Origin: Moraxellaceae bacterium AER2_44_116
Lineage (GTDB): Bacteria; Pseudomonadota; Gammaproteobacteria; Pseudomonadales; Moraxellaceae
Assembly (NCBI GenBank): GCA_006546595.1
Contig: VIAD01000015.1
Coordinates: 1-64,000, forward strand
Length of the DNA stretch: 64,000 nucleotides
Direction: 5' to 3'
Shown piece after piece: positions 53,462-61,089 of this stretch (positions within the stretch are counted from its first letter, which is position 1; every line of letters starts with the position of its first letter). The notes under the pieces are model-generated. The model did no database searches. It was not told the origin of the DNA and saw nothing but the letters and a program-made list of their open reading frames with translations. Position numbers and translations under genes: made by a program.

Positions 53462-54269
53462 TTTAATTACCCAAGCGTTTGAAGACCGTATGCAGTTTAG
53501 CCCGACGAATGCGCCACAAGATGTCCGTGATGCTGTTGCCGATGCTCTTAACTTATTAGATAGCGGTAAGGCCCGTGTTGCCGAAAAAATTGATGGTGAT
53601 TGGGTGGTCAATCAATGGTTAAAAAAAGCGGTGTTATTATCGTTTCGCTTAAATGATAACGAGCCATTGTCAGGCGGTAGCGCACTGCAATATTACGACA
53701 AAGTACCGACCAAATTTGCTAACTGGACGGCTGACCAGTTCCGCGAATCAGGTATTCGTGTTGTGCCGCCTGCGACTGCGCGTCGTGGCAGCTTTATTGC
53801 TCGTAATGTTGTGTTAATGCCCTCTTACGTCAATATCGGCGCGTATGTTGATGAAGGCTCAATGGTTGATACATGGGCAACCGTTGGCTCATGCGCACAG
53901 ATCGGTAAAAACGTACATTTGTCGGGCGGTGTGGGTATTGGTGGTGTTTTAGAGCCGCTACAAGCTGGGCCAACGATTATTGAAGATAACTGTTTTATTG
54001 GTGCACGTTCCGAAGTGGTTGAAGGCGTGATTATTGAAGAAGGCTCCGTGTTGTCGATGGGCGTATATATTGGCCAATCAACAAAGATTTTTGACCGTGA
54101 AACAGGCGAAGTGACTTATGGTCGTGTGCCTGCAGGTTCGGTGGTGGTATCAGGTTCTTTGCCGTCTAAATGTGGTACATACAGTTTGTATGCCGCCGTT
54201 ATCGTCAAAAAAGTCGATGCCAAAACACGTAGCAAAGTCGGTTTGAATGAATTATTGCGGGTGGATTAA
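53448..54269 (+). CDS. dapD: Tetrahydrodipicolinate N-succinyltransferase
   Basis: Adds succinyl to tetrahydrodipicolinate just before DapC in the lysine/peptidoglycan pathway. The 273-residue protein has an alpha-helical N-terminus and a left-handed beta-helix (NVVLMPSYVNIGAYVDEGSMVDTWATVGSCAQIGKNVHLSGGVGIGGVLEPL), all typical. The ATG with GGAG upstream lies inside the end of dapC. dapE, which completes the branch, is not in the window. Confidence 0.97.
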   Translation: MSLADLITQAFEDRMQFSPTNAPQDVRDAVADALNLLDSGKARVAEKIDGDWVVNQWLKKAVLLSFRLNDNEPLSGGSALQYYDKVPTKFANWTADQFRESGIRVVPPATARRGSFIARNVVLMPSYVNIGAYVDEGSMVDTWATVGSCAQIGKNVHLSGGVGIGGVLEPLQAGPTIIEDNCFIGARSEVVEGVIIEEGSVLSMGVYIGQSTKIFDRETGEVTYGRVPAGSVVVSGSLPSKCGTYSLYAAVIVKKVDAKTRSKVGLNELLRVD

Positions 54270-54305
54270 CCCTCTCCCCAGCCCTCTCCCACAGGGAGAG
54301 GGAGC
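54268..54305. repeat. Palindromic repeat family C, copy 2
   Basis: AACCCTCTCCCCAGCCCTC opens the element and its CCCTCTCCC (54282-54290) pairs with GGGAGAGGG after ACA. Its first two bases are the last two of the dapD stop codon TAA, exactly as in copy 1 after map. Confidence 0.8.
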
Positions 54306-54335
54306 AATACATTTAGTCCTCTGAGAGAGTTTTCC

Positions 54336-54683
54336 ATGCTCACCATTTACGGTATTAAAAACTGCGACACGATGAAAAAAGCTTTTTTATGGCTTGATGA
54401 AAATAGCGTTGCTTATCAATTTCACGATTATAAAAAATCAGATTTAGACGAAAACACACTCAACCATTGGCTTGATACTTTAGGCTGGCAAGCGATTGTG
54501 AATCAAAAAGGTACAACGTGGCGCAAGTTAGCATTAGATAAAAACATACTGGATAATCAAACCATTAAACCGATTATTTTGCAAAACTTAAGCATGATTA
54601 AACGGCCTTTGTTGATGTTAAATGATGGTCAAATGGTGTTAGGTTTTGATAAAGAGGAATGGCAAAAGGCGTTTCATCGGTAG
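54336..54683 (+). CDS. yffB: ArsC/Spx-family protein, YffB-like
   Basis: A 115-residue thioredoxin-fold protein of the arsenate reductase-like group. It has MLTIYGIKNCDTMKKAFLWLD with the single N-terminal Cys10 and KKSDLDENTLNHWLDTLGW, plus VNQKGTTWRKL and IKRPLLM at the C-terminal part, the YffB pattern. YffB has been suggested as a glutathione-dependent thiol reductase; its substrate is unknown. In E. coli yffB is next to dapE; here it follows dapD, keeping the link to the dap genes. Confidence 0.85.
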   Translation: MLTIYGIKNCDTMKKAFLWLDENSVAYQFHDYKKSDLDENTLNHWLDTLGWQAIVNQKGTTWRKLALDKNILDNQTIKPIILQNLSMIKRPLLMLNDGQMVLGFDKEEWQKAFHR

Positions 54684-54688
54684 AATAA

Positions 54689-54719
54689 ATGGGTAGAGGT
54701 TCAACAACCACCCACCCAT
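54689..54719. terminator. Imperfect hairpin between convergent genes
   Basis: ATGGGTAGAGGTT and AACCACCCACCCAT can pair imperfectly between the convergent yffB-like and yqhA-like genes. No T tract follows, so a role as terminator is weakly supported. Confidence 0.3.
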
Positions 54720-54726
54720 GAATGGA

Positions 54727-55254
54727 CTACTTTTTCACTTGATACATTTGTGCCTTATGCTGAATTAACCAATCCGTTAGCGCAATAAAAATCACGGAAA
54801 CCAACAACACACAATGAATAATGACTTCCCATTTCAAGGTATGCTCGTTCATGTTGCCCGCATTAATAAAACTGCGTAATAAATGAATAGAAGAAATACT
54901 CACCAAGGCCATACCCAATTTAATTTTTAACACACCCGCATCAACATGGTCTAACCACTCTGGTTGGTCTGGATGCTCTTCAATATGTAAACGACTGACA
55001 AAAATCTCATAACCACCAATAATCACCATCACTAATAAATTGGCAATCATCACGACATCAATTAACGATAATACTTGTAATAAAATATCCGTTTCTTCTG
55101 AACTGCCTAAATTCATGATGAGCTTTGCCAACATGACAAAAAATTTATAGGCATACACACCTAACGCGACAATCAAGCCCAAATACATCGGTGCTTGTAA
55201 CCAACGACTTAAAAAAATCAGGCTCGCCACAGAATGGGTGACTTTATTACTCAT
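54727..55254 (-). CDS. YqhA/UPF0114 family membrane protein
   Basis: A 175-residue inner-membrane protein of unknown function. Four membrane spans are visible (about 22-42, 68-86, 108-128 and 141-160). The conserved family text includes FLSRWLQAPMYLGLIVALGVYAYKF, IDVVMIANLLVMVIIGGYEIFVSRL and WLDHVDAGVLKIKLGMALVSISSIHLLRSFI. The gene is alone on its strand between yffB and priA. Confidence 0.9.
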   Translation of the reverse strand: MSNKVTHSVASLIFLSRWLQAPMYLGLIVALGVYAYKFFVMLAKLIMNLGSSEETDILLQVLSLIDVVMIANLLVMVIIGGYEIFVSRLHIEEHPDQPEWLDHVDAGVLKIKLGMALVSISSIHLLRSFINAGNMNEHTLKWEVIIHCVLLVSVIFIALTDWLIQHKAQMYQVKK

Positions 55255-55439
55255 TGCTCCTCCAAATAGTCATTAAAATACGGTGTTCATCCACTCAAGC
55301 TACAGACAACGAGGATGGACAGGATGCTAGTTTAACTGAGCCTATCACTGGAATACTAATAGCCGTCCAACAAAGAGCGTATTTTTATCTCACGGCAAAA
55401 AAGCTACACTAAAACCCTTACTTATCGACACTCACATTT

Positions 55440-57644
55440 ATGCCTCGACTCTATCTCCATGTCGCTGTACCCGCACCCCTACGTCAACATTTTGATTACA
55501 GCATTCCTGCGAGTTTTCATCATGCACCTATGGTTGGCGCACGAGTCTTAGTACCATTTGGTCGTCGGGAATTAGTGGGCGTAATTATTGGCATCAGCAA
55601 TCAAACCGATACACCCGTCGAAAAAATCAAAGCCGCTCGCCAACTGATCGATGAACACGCGCTCATTCCACCGCTCATGATGGAATTATTGACGTGGGCA
55701 GCACATTATTATCAATACCCCATTGGCGAAGTCTTTAGTGCCGCCCTGCCAACACTGTTACGCCAAGGCGAAGCGTTATACGAAAATATGAACCATTGGC
55801 GGCTGACCCATACAGGCATAGCCATCACCGCCACCGACCTAAAAAGTGCACCTAAACAACAAGCCGCATGGCAAGCATTAGAAGTACATGGCACACACGG
55901 CATTAGTGAAGATTTTTTGCAACATTTTGGTATTGAGCGAGCATCGTTATTGGCCTTAGCCAAAAAAGGTTTGACTGAAGAGTTTGGCCAAATCGTCAAT
56001 AAACCCACCAAGCTACAACTCAAATATGCCGAAGTTCCCTTGCTTGCCAATGCCAACCAAGAAGCGGCAATTCATGCCATTACCAAACAACTCGGCACAT
56101 TTAAAACGCTATTACTCGATGGCGTGACAGGTAGCGGTAAAACCGAAGTCTATTTGCAAAGTATTGCCAGTTGTTTAGCTAATCATCAACAAACGCTGGT
56201 ATTAGTCCCTGAAATTGGTTTAACACCACAAACGGTCGCACGTTTTCGAGCGCGCTTTGCCGTTGAAACGGTAATGCTGCATTCAGGTTTAACCGACCGC
56301 GAACGCTTAAGAGCATGGCGACGGGCTTATTTGGGTCATGCAGGCATTGTGATTGGCACCCGCTCGACGATCTTCGCTCCCATGCCGCATTTAGGCTTAA
56401 TTATTGTCGATGAAGAACATGATTTATCGTTTAAACAACAAGACGGCTTTCGCTACCATGCCCGTGATTTAGCGGTACGGCGTGGCCAATTACAACAGTG
56501 TCCTGTCGTTTTGGGTTCAGCAACCCCGAGTTTAGAAAGTTTAGCCAATGCCAAAGCCGAGCGTTATCAACATCTTTATTTACATGAACGTGCCGCCACC
56601 GCTCATCCTTCGACCATTAAACTGATTGATTTACGCAATCAAAAACTCAAAGACGGTTTAACGTCCGCGCTGCGAGATGCCATTGCTCAACGGCTGAAAA
56701 AACAAGAACAAGTCTTGATTTTTATCAATCGGCGCGGTTTTGCGCCTGTTTTATTGTGTCATGACTGTGGTTGGCAAGCCAAATGTTTGCAGTGCGATGC
56801 TCGCACAACCTTGCACCGCAATCCCTTACGTTTACATTGTCATCATTGTGGTTATAGTGCCAGTCCACCGCGTCATTGTCCTGATTGTCAAAGTACCGAA
56901 CTGCGCGCCATTGGTGCAGGCACCGTGCGTATTGAAGAAACCTTGCAAGAGTTATTTCCTAAAGTGCCTGTGCATCGGATTGACCGTGATAGCACTCGCC
57001 GTAAAGACAGTTGGCATAATCTATACGCGGATATTGAACTCGGTGAAGCAGCGATTTTAGTCGGGACACAAATGTTGGCCAAAGGTCATCACTTTCCCAA
57101 TGTCACCTTAGTGGCATTATTAGATACCGATGGTGGCTTGTTTGGTGCAGATTTCCGCGCCAGTGAACGCGTGGCTCAATTGATTACTCAAGTGGCAGGT
57201 CGAGCAGGTCGCGCCGAAAAAGAAGGCTTAGTGTTGATACAAACGCATCAACCCGAACATCCATTATTGATGCAGTTATTACAAACGGGTTATAGCGGTT
57301 TTGCTGAGGCTGCCTTGCCCGAACGCCAAGCGATTGGTTTACCACCTTATGGTTATTTGGCGTTATTACGCGCAGAATCGAATTATCCTGAAACAGCATT
57401 AGAGTTTTTACAGGCGGCGATTAATTTAGGTCACGGTCTTGCCCACGAACCTGAATACTGGGGGCCTGTTCCCGCACCGATGGAGAAAAAAGCTGGCGTA
57501 TTTCGCGCGCATTTATTGCTTAAAAGTAGTCAACGGCCTGCCTTACAACGATTTTTAACGGAATGGCTGGTGTTAATTTCGGCATTGCCTGAGGCGAAAA
57601 AAGTACGCTGGTCGATTGATGTGGATCCGCAGGAGATGGGATAG
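55440..57644 (+). CDS. priA: Primosomal protein N' (PriA helicase)
   Basis: 3'-5' helicase that restarts stalled replication forks. The 734-residue protein (E. coli 732) has an N-terminal fork-binding domain, Walker A DGVTGSGKTE (227-236), DEEH box (324-327), then a zinc-binding cysteine cluster (CHDCGWQAKCLQCD...CHHCGYSASPPRHCPDC) and helicase motifs V-VI (GTQMLAKGHHFPNVTLVALLDTD, QVAGRAGRAEKEG). It stands alone. Confidence 0.96.
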   Translation: MPRLYLHVAVPAPLRQHFDYSIPASFHHAPMVGARVLVPFGRRELVGVIIGISNQTDTPVEKIKAARQLIDEHALIPPLMMELLTWAAHYYQYPIGEVFSAALPTLLRQGEALYENMNHWRLTHTGIAITATDLKSAPKQQAAWQALEVHGTHGISEDFLQHFGIERASLLALAKKGLTEEFGQIVNKPTKLQLKYAEVPLLANANQEAAIHAITKQLGTFKTLLLDGVTGSGKTEVYLQSIASCLANHQQTLVLVPEIGLTPQTVARFRARFAVETVMLHSGLTDRERLRAWRRAYLGHAGIVIGTRSTIFAPMPHLGLIIVDEEHDLSFKQQDGFRYHARDLAVRRGQLQQCPVVLGSATPSLESLANAKAERYQHLYLHERAATAHPSTIKLIDLRNQKLKDGLTSALRDAIAQRLKKQEQVLIFINRRGFAPVLLCHDCGWQAKCLQCDARTTLHRNPLRLHCHHCGYSASPPRHCPDCQSTELRAIGAGTVRIEETLQELFPKVPVHRIDRDSTRRKDSWHNLYADIELGEAAILVGTQMLAKGHHFPNVTLVALLDTDGGLFGADFRASERVAQLITQVAGRAGRAEKEGLVLIQTHQPEHPLLMQLLQTGYSGFAEAALPERQAIGLPPYGYLALLRAESNYPETALEFLQAAINLGHGLAHEPEYWGPVPAPMEKKAGVFRAHLLLKSSQRPALQRFLTEWLVLISALPEAKKVRWSIDVDPQEMG

Positions 57645-57657
57645 TTGAGAAGATCAA

Positions 57658-57678
57658 GGCGGATAAATCCGCCCCTAC
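57658..57678. repeat. Palindromic repeat family B, copy 5
   Basis: GGCGGAT pairs with ATCCGCC around six bases and ends CCTAC. It occupies the convergent spacer between priA and the FAA-hydrolase gene and starts 13 bases after the priA stop. Confidence 0.75.
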
Positions 57679-57682
57679 AGGC

Positions 57683-58342
57683 TTAAGCGACTGTTGTCTC
57701 AAACCGTTGTCCTACTACCGATAATACCAATTGATCACCCGTTGCTAACGCAGCTACACCTTCTGGTGTGCCCGTGAGGATAATATCCCCTGCTTCAAGC
57801 GTAAATATCTGACTGATATAAGCAATCAACTCATAAACAGGGGTAATCATATCGTCAGTCAAACCATGCTGACGAGGCTCACCATTTACCGTTAACGTAA
57901 ACGCTGTATGATAAACATCACCCAATTGCTCAGGTTTCATAAACGGTGATAACGGACACGCGCCATCAAACGCTTTAGCCACTTCCCACGGATAACCTTG
58001 TTTTTTAAGTTGATTTTGCAAGTCACGCAAGGTTAAATCTAAAGCCAAGCCATAACCTGCAATCGCCGCAGCGGCATCTTTTACGTCTATTTTACTGATC
58101 GTTTGGCCAATCAATACCGCAATTTCGGTTTCGTGATGACAAGAGCCTCTGTCACTGGGAATACTAAAACTGGGCGATAACGGCACAATCGCGGTGCTTG
58201 GCTTTAGAAACAAAATCGGCGCATCTGGCACAACATTACCGAGCTCTTTGGCATGAGCCGCGTAATTACGACCAACACACACCGCTTTACCCACAGGTAA
58301 ATTTATTGCTGTGCCGTCTAACCATTGATGTTGATAGGACAT
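57683..58342 (-). CDS. Fumarylacetoacetate hydrolase family protein (YcgM-like)
   Basis: A 219-residue metal-dependent hydrolase or decarboxylase of the FAH fold. Landmarks are VCVGRNYAAHAKELGN, ILFLKPSTAI, HHETEIAVLIGQ (metal-binding Glu residues), GYGLALDLTLRDLQNQ (metal Asp) and ILTGTPEGVAAL at the C-terminal part. The family includes acylpyruvases, oxaloacetate decarboxylases and 2-hydroxymuconate-type enzymes; the substrate cannot be read from sequence. It follows the isomerase-like gene with no spacer, so the two form an operon. Confidence 0.88.
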   Translation of the reverse strand: MSYQHQWLDGTAINLPVGKAVCVGRNYAAHAKELGNVVPDAPILFLKPSTAIVPLSPSFSIPSDRGSCHHETEIAVLIGQTISKIDVKDAAAAIAGYGLALDLTLRDLQNQLKKQGYPWEVAKAFDGACPLSPFMKPEQLGDVYHTAFTLTVNGEPRQHGLTDDMITPVYELIAYISQIFTLEAGDIILTGTPEGVAALATGDQLVLSVVGQRFETTVA

Positions 58343-58900
58343 TTACTTGATTGCCTCATGAACTAAAAACAGACGATCTTCGCCAAAATACATCTCATCG
58401 CCAACAAAAAAGGTCGGCGCACCAAATGCCCCACGAGCAACCGCTTCTTCGGTATTGGCTTTTAGTTGGTTTTTGATGGCTTCATCTTGCGTTTTAGCGA
58501 CTAACTCTGCGCCTGCAAGTTCCGTTAACAACTCGACATTGGTGATGTCTTTACCCTGCCCCCAATAAGCGTGATAGAGCTTTAAGGTTAAGGCTGCACG
58601 TTCGCTATCGCTCGCGGCACACAATAGCCGTTGCACAGTGACCGTATTTGCAGGAAAGTGAGCAGGCATGGCAAATGGCAACTGATAATGAGCCACCAAT
58701 CGCTCCAAATCTTTAAACATGTACGGCATTTTGGCGGCAACGGTAAATGCTGGCCCTGAATTACCTGTCGCTTTAAAAATGCCACCTAATAACACGGGTC
58801 GCCAAACAACCTCAGCTTTACCTTCAAACTGTGCCATTTGAGTAGCAGCGATGTAGCTGTAGGGGCTGACAATATCGTAAAAGAATTCTATTTTTTTCAT
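58343..58900 (-). CDS. Kappa-class GST/2-hydroxychromene-2-carboxylate isomerase-like protein
   Basis: A 185-residue DsbA-fold protein without CxxC. The catalytic-Ser segment is SPYSYIA (12-18), followed by WRPVLLGGIFKATGNSGP and the cis-Pro region FGAPTFFVGDEMYFGEDRLFLV. Such enzymes use glutathione in aromatic-acid isomerisation or as kappa GSTs. I start it at the ATG at 58900 with GGA upstream; an ATG 13 codons earlier runs through a palindromic repeat. Its stop is directly next to the start of the FAA-hydrolase gene. Confidence 0.87.
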   Translation of the reverse strand: MKKIEFFYDIVSPYSYIAATQMAQFEGKAEVVWRPVLLGGIFKATGNSGPAFTVAAKMPYMFKDLERLVAHYQLPFAMPAHFPANTVTVQRLLCAASDSERAALTLKLYHAYWGQGKDITNVELLTELAGAELVAKTQDEAIKNQLKANTEEAVARGAFGAPTFFVGDEMYFGEDRLFLVHEAIK

Positions 58901-58924
58901 GGGGTTATCCTGTTTTTTATAGTA

Positions 58925-58952
58925 GTAGGGGCGATTCATGAATCGCCCCTAC
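58925..58952. repeat. Palindromic repeat family B, copy 6 (perfect)
   Basis: A perfect 28-base palindrome: GTAGGGGCGATTCA (58925-58938) is followed directly by its own reverse complement to 58952. It lies three bases before the stop of the upstream GlcD-type gene, in the spacer before the isomerase-like gene. Confidence 0.9.
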
Positions 58953-58955
58953 AGA

Positions 58956-60353
58956 TTACTTCACATCAAAAATCTTACCGCGATTGATGATGTTATTTGG
59001 ATCAAATGCCAATTTAATGGCTTGTAAATAGGCAATTTCCGCAGGTGAACGGGTGTATTCAAGATACGGTTTTTTCGTCATACCGACACCATGTTCGGCA
59101 GAAATCGAACCATTGTATTTTTGCACGGTTTCAAACACTTGTTTATTCACCACTTGGCATTTACCAAAAAACTCGTCTTTGGTCAAATTTGCAGGTTTAA
59201 GGATATTTAAGTGCAAGTTACCATCACCAATATGACCAAACCACACAATGTCAAAATCAGGATAATTGGCCGTCACAATCGCATCAATATCGGCAATAAA
59301 CGCAGGAACGTGAGTAATTAATACCGAAATATCGTTTTTATAGGGCGTAAATTTGGCAATGGTTTCGGAAATATCTTCGCGTAAACGCCACAAGTTTTGC
59401 GCTTGTGTTTCGTTTTGACTCATCACGCCGTTGAGTACCCAACCTTCTTCCATGCACTGCTCAAAGACTTGCATGGCTTGTTCTTCAATCGCGGGCGATA
59501 AGGCTTCAAACTCTAATAACGCATAAAATGGTGTTGCGTCAGGGAATGGCCGCGCAACATCACCACTGGCAATCACACAACGTACGGCTAAATCCGAGAA
59601 AAACTCAAATGCCGTTAAATCTAATTTGGCTTGAAATGCCGATAAGACATTCATCACCGAATTAAAATCAGGTGTTCCTAATACCAATACGCGTAAATCA
59701 CGCGGTTTACGTTCCAGTTTAATTTCAGCTTCGGTAACAAAACCTAATGTGCCTTCCGCACCAATAAACAAATGACGTAAATCATAGCCAGTCGCGTTTT
59801 TCATCATGCCTTTATTAAGATGAAGAATATCGCCTTTTCCCGTGACCACCGTTAAACCCAACACCCAAGCGCGAGTCATACCGTAACGAATAACTTTAAT
59901 GCCACCTGCGTTAGTACCAATATTGCCACCAATTTGGCTCGAACCTGCGGAAGCAAAATCGACGGGATAATATAAATCATGCTCATCGGCAAATTGTTGC
60001 AGTTGCTCGGTGACCATGCCTGCTTGCACACGCACCATGCGGTCAGCAGGATAAAACTCGACGACTTTATTCATCCGATCAAAGCTAATAACCACTTCGC
60101 CATTCGCCGCGACTGCGCCAGCGGATAAGCCTGTACGGCCACCTGACGGCACTAAGACAATATTTTCTTGATTGGCGAGTTGTACAATGGCTTGAACCTC
60201 TTCCGTCGTTGCAGGAAAAACAATGGCACTGGCCGCAGGCGTATAGTGTTTTGTCCAATCACAGCCCCATGTTTTTAGGCTATCGGCATCGGTTTTCACG
60301 CGAATATCGCCGACGATGGCTTGTAGTTGGGTGATGATGGTTTGGTTTAGCAT
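58956..60353 (-). CDS. FAD-linked 2-hydroxyacid dehydrogenase (GlcD/D2HGDH-like)
   Basis: A 465-residue flavoprotein of the vanillyl-alcohol oxidase/GlcD group. The FAD-binding half has PSGGRTGLSAG (69-79), VDFASAGSSQIGGNIGTNAGGIKVIRYG and GAEGTLGFVTEAEI. The C-terminal half has HIGDGNLHLN (metal site), ISAEHGVGMTKKPYL and FDPNNIINRGKIF. In Pseudomonas a D-2-hydroxyglutarate dehydrogenase of this type lies beside serA and disposes of 2-hydroxyglutarate formed by SerA. serA is nearby here too, separated by two inserted genes. D-lactate dehydrogenase is the main alternative. Confidence 0.85.
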   Translation of the reverse strand: MLNQTIITQLQAIVGDIRVKTDADSLKTWGCDWTKHYTPAASAIVFPATTEEVQAIVQLANQENIVLVPSGGRTGLSAGAVAANGEVVISFDRMNKVVEFYPADRMVRVQAGMVTEQLQQFADEHDLYYPVDFASAGSSQIGGNIGTNAGGIKVIRYGMTRAWVLGLTVVTGKGDILHLNKGMMKNATGYDLRHLFIGAEGTLGFVTEAEIKLERKPRDLRVLVLGTPDFNSVMNVLSAFQAKLDLTAFEFFSDLAVRCVIASGDVARPFPDATPFYALLEFEALSPAIEEQAMQVFEQCMEEGWVLNGVMSQNETQAQNLWRLREDISETIAKFTPYKNDISVLITHVPAFIADIDAIVTANYPDFDIVWFGHIGDGNLHLNILKPANLTKDEFFGKCQVVNKQVFETVQKYNGSISAEHGVGMTKKPYLEYTRSPAEIAYLQAIKLAFDPNNIINRGKIFDVK

Positions 60354-60393
60354 ATAAGCCCCCTTTTAGCTTGGTAATTTGAAAAACACATCT

Positions 60394-61089
60394 TTACAAT
60401 ATGCCATTAGGTCTCTGAATTGGCTTCCCTTGAGAATCGAAACAATCTTTTGCGGTATTAGGAAATGCGTCTATCAATAGCCGACACATCTCTACATTAT
60501 CTTGAAACACAGCCATCCACACTGAAAACATCCCTCGCTCTTTAGCCATTTCAACGGCTTCATGTCGTCGCTCTAATGAGTCAACAATTTTTAGGCCTTC
60601 TTTATATCTAATTGCTTTTCGCCAAGCCATAGAACGGTGACTCCATCTATTATCTTTATCGCTAGGCTTTTCCATACCATCAAATACGTTAATATCAGGA
60701 TGTTTATTTAACCCTGTCAGTTGCCACGTTTTAATGATTTTTTCCTGTACTTCTTCGTCAAATCCTAAGCGAGGCAATACACGCCCTTCTTCATCATATT
60801 CAAAAATACAAAATGTATTATCCGCATCAGGCCATAGATAATCACCTAACTGCATCTCTCCGTGACTTTTACTTGAGTTGCAATTTGAACAGGAGAGTAG
60901 AAAATTCCCCCAGCTATATTGTTCTGTTGGATACTCTTTTTTTGGCTTTTTATGTTCAACATGAATAGCACTGGCTATCCAACGCTCGCAATAAGAACAA
61001 TACTCTCCGAGCCTAACGACAAGAGGCTGCTGAGCATCCTCATACTTGGCAAGTCTATACAAATAAACGCCTTTATTAATTGGGCGCAT
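60394..61089 (-). CDS. HNH endonuclease, PtuB-like (Septu defence)
   Basis: A 231-residue protein with an N-terminal zinc-braced HNH nuclease: C31/C34 (CSYC), the acidic-His segment HVEHKKPK with H46, N62 in WGNFLLSCSNCN, and C67/C70. The C-terminal half (about 85-231) has no motif I know. The ATG at 61089 has AAGGGA upstream and overlaps the ATPase gene by 14 bases. ATPase plus small HNH in this order fits type I Septu, where PtuB cuts nucleic acid under control of PtuA. No reverse transcriptase for a retron is adjacent. Confidence 0.82.
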   Translation of the reverse strand: MRPINKGVYLYRLAKYEDAQQPLVVRLGEYCSYCERWIASAIHVEHKKPKKEYPTEQYSWGNFLLSCSNCNSSKSHGEMQLGDYLWPDADNTFCIFEYDEEGRVLPRLGFDEEVQEKIIKTWQLTGLNKHPDINVFDGMEKPSDKDNRWSHRSMAWRKAIRYKEGLKIVDSLERRHEAVEMAKERGMFSVWMAVFQDNVEMCRLLIDAFPNTAKDCFDSQGKPIQRPNGIL

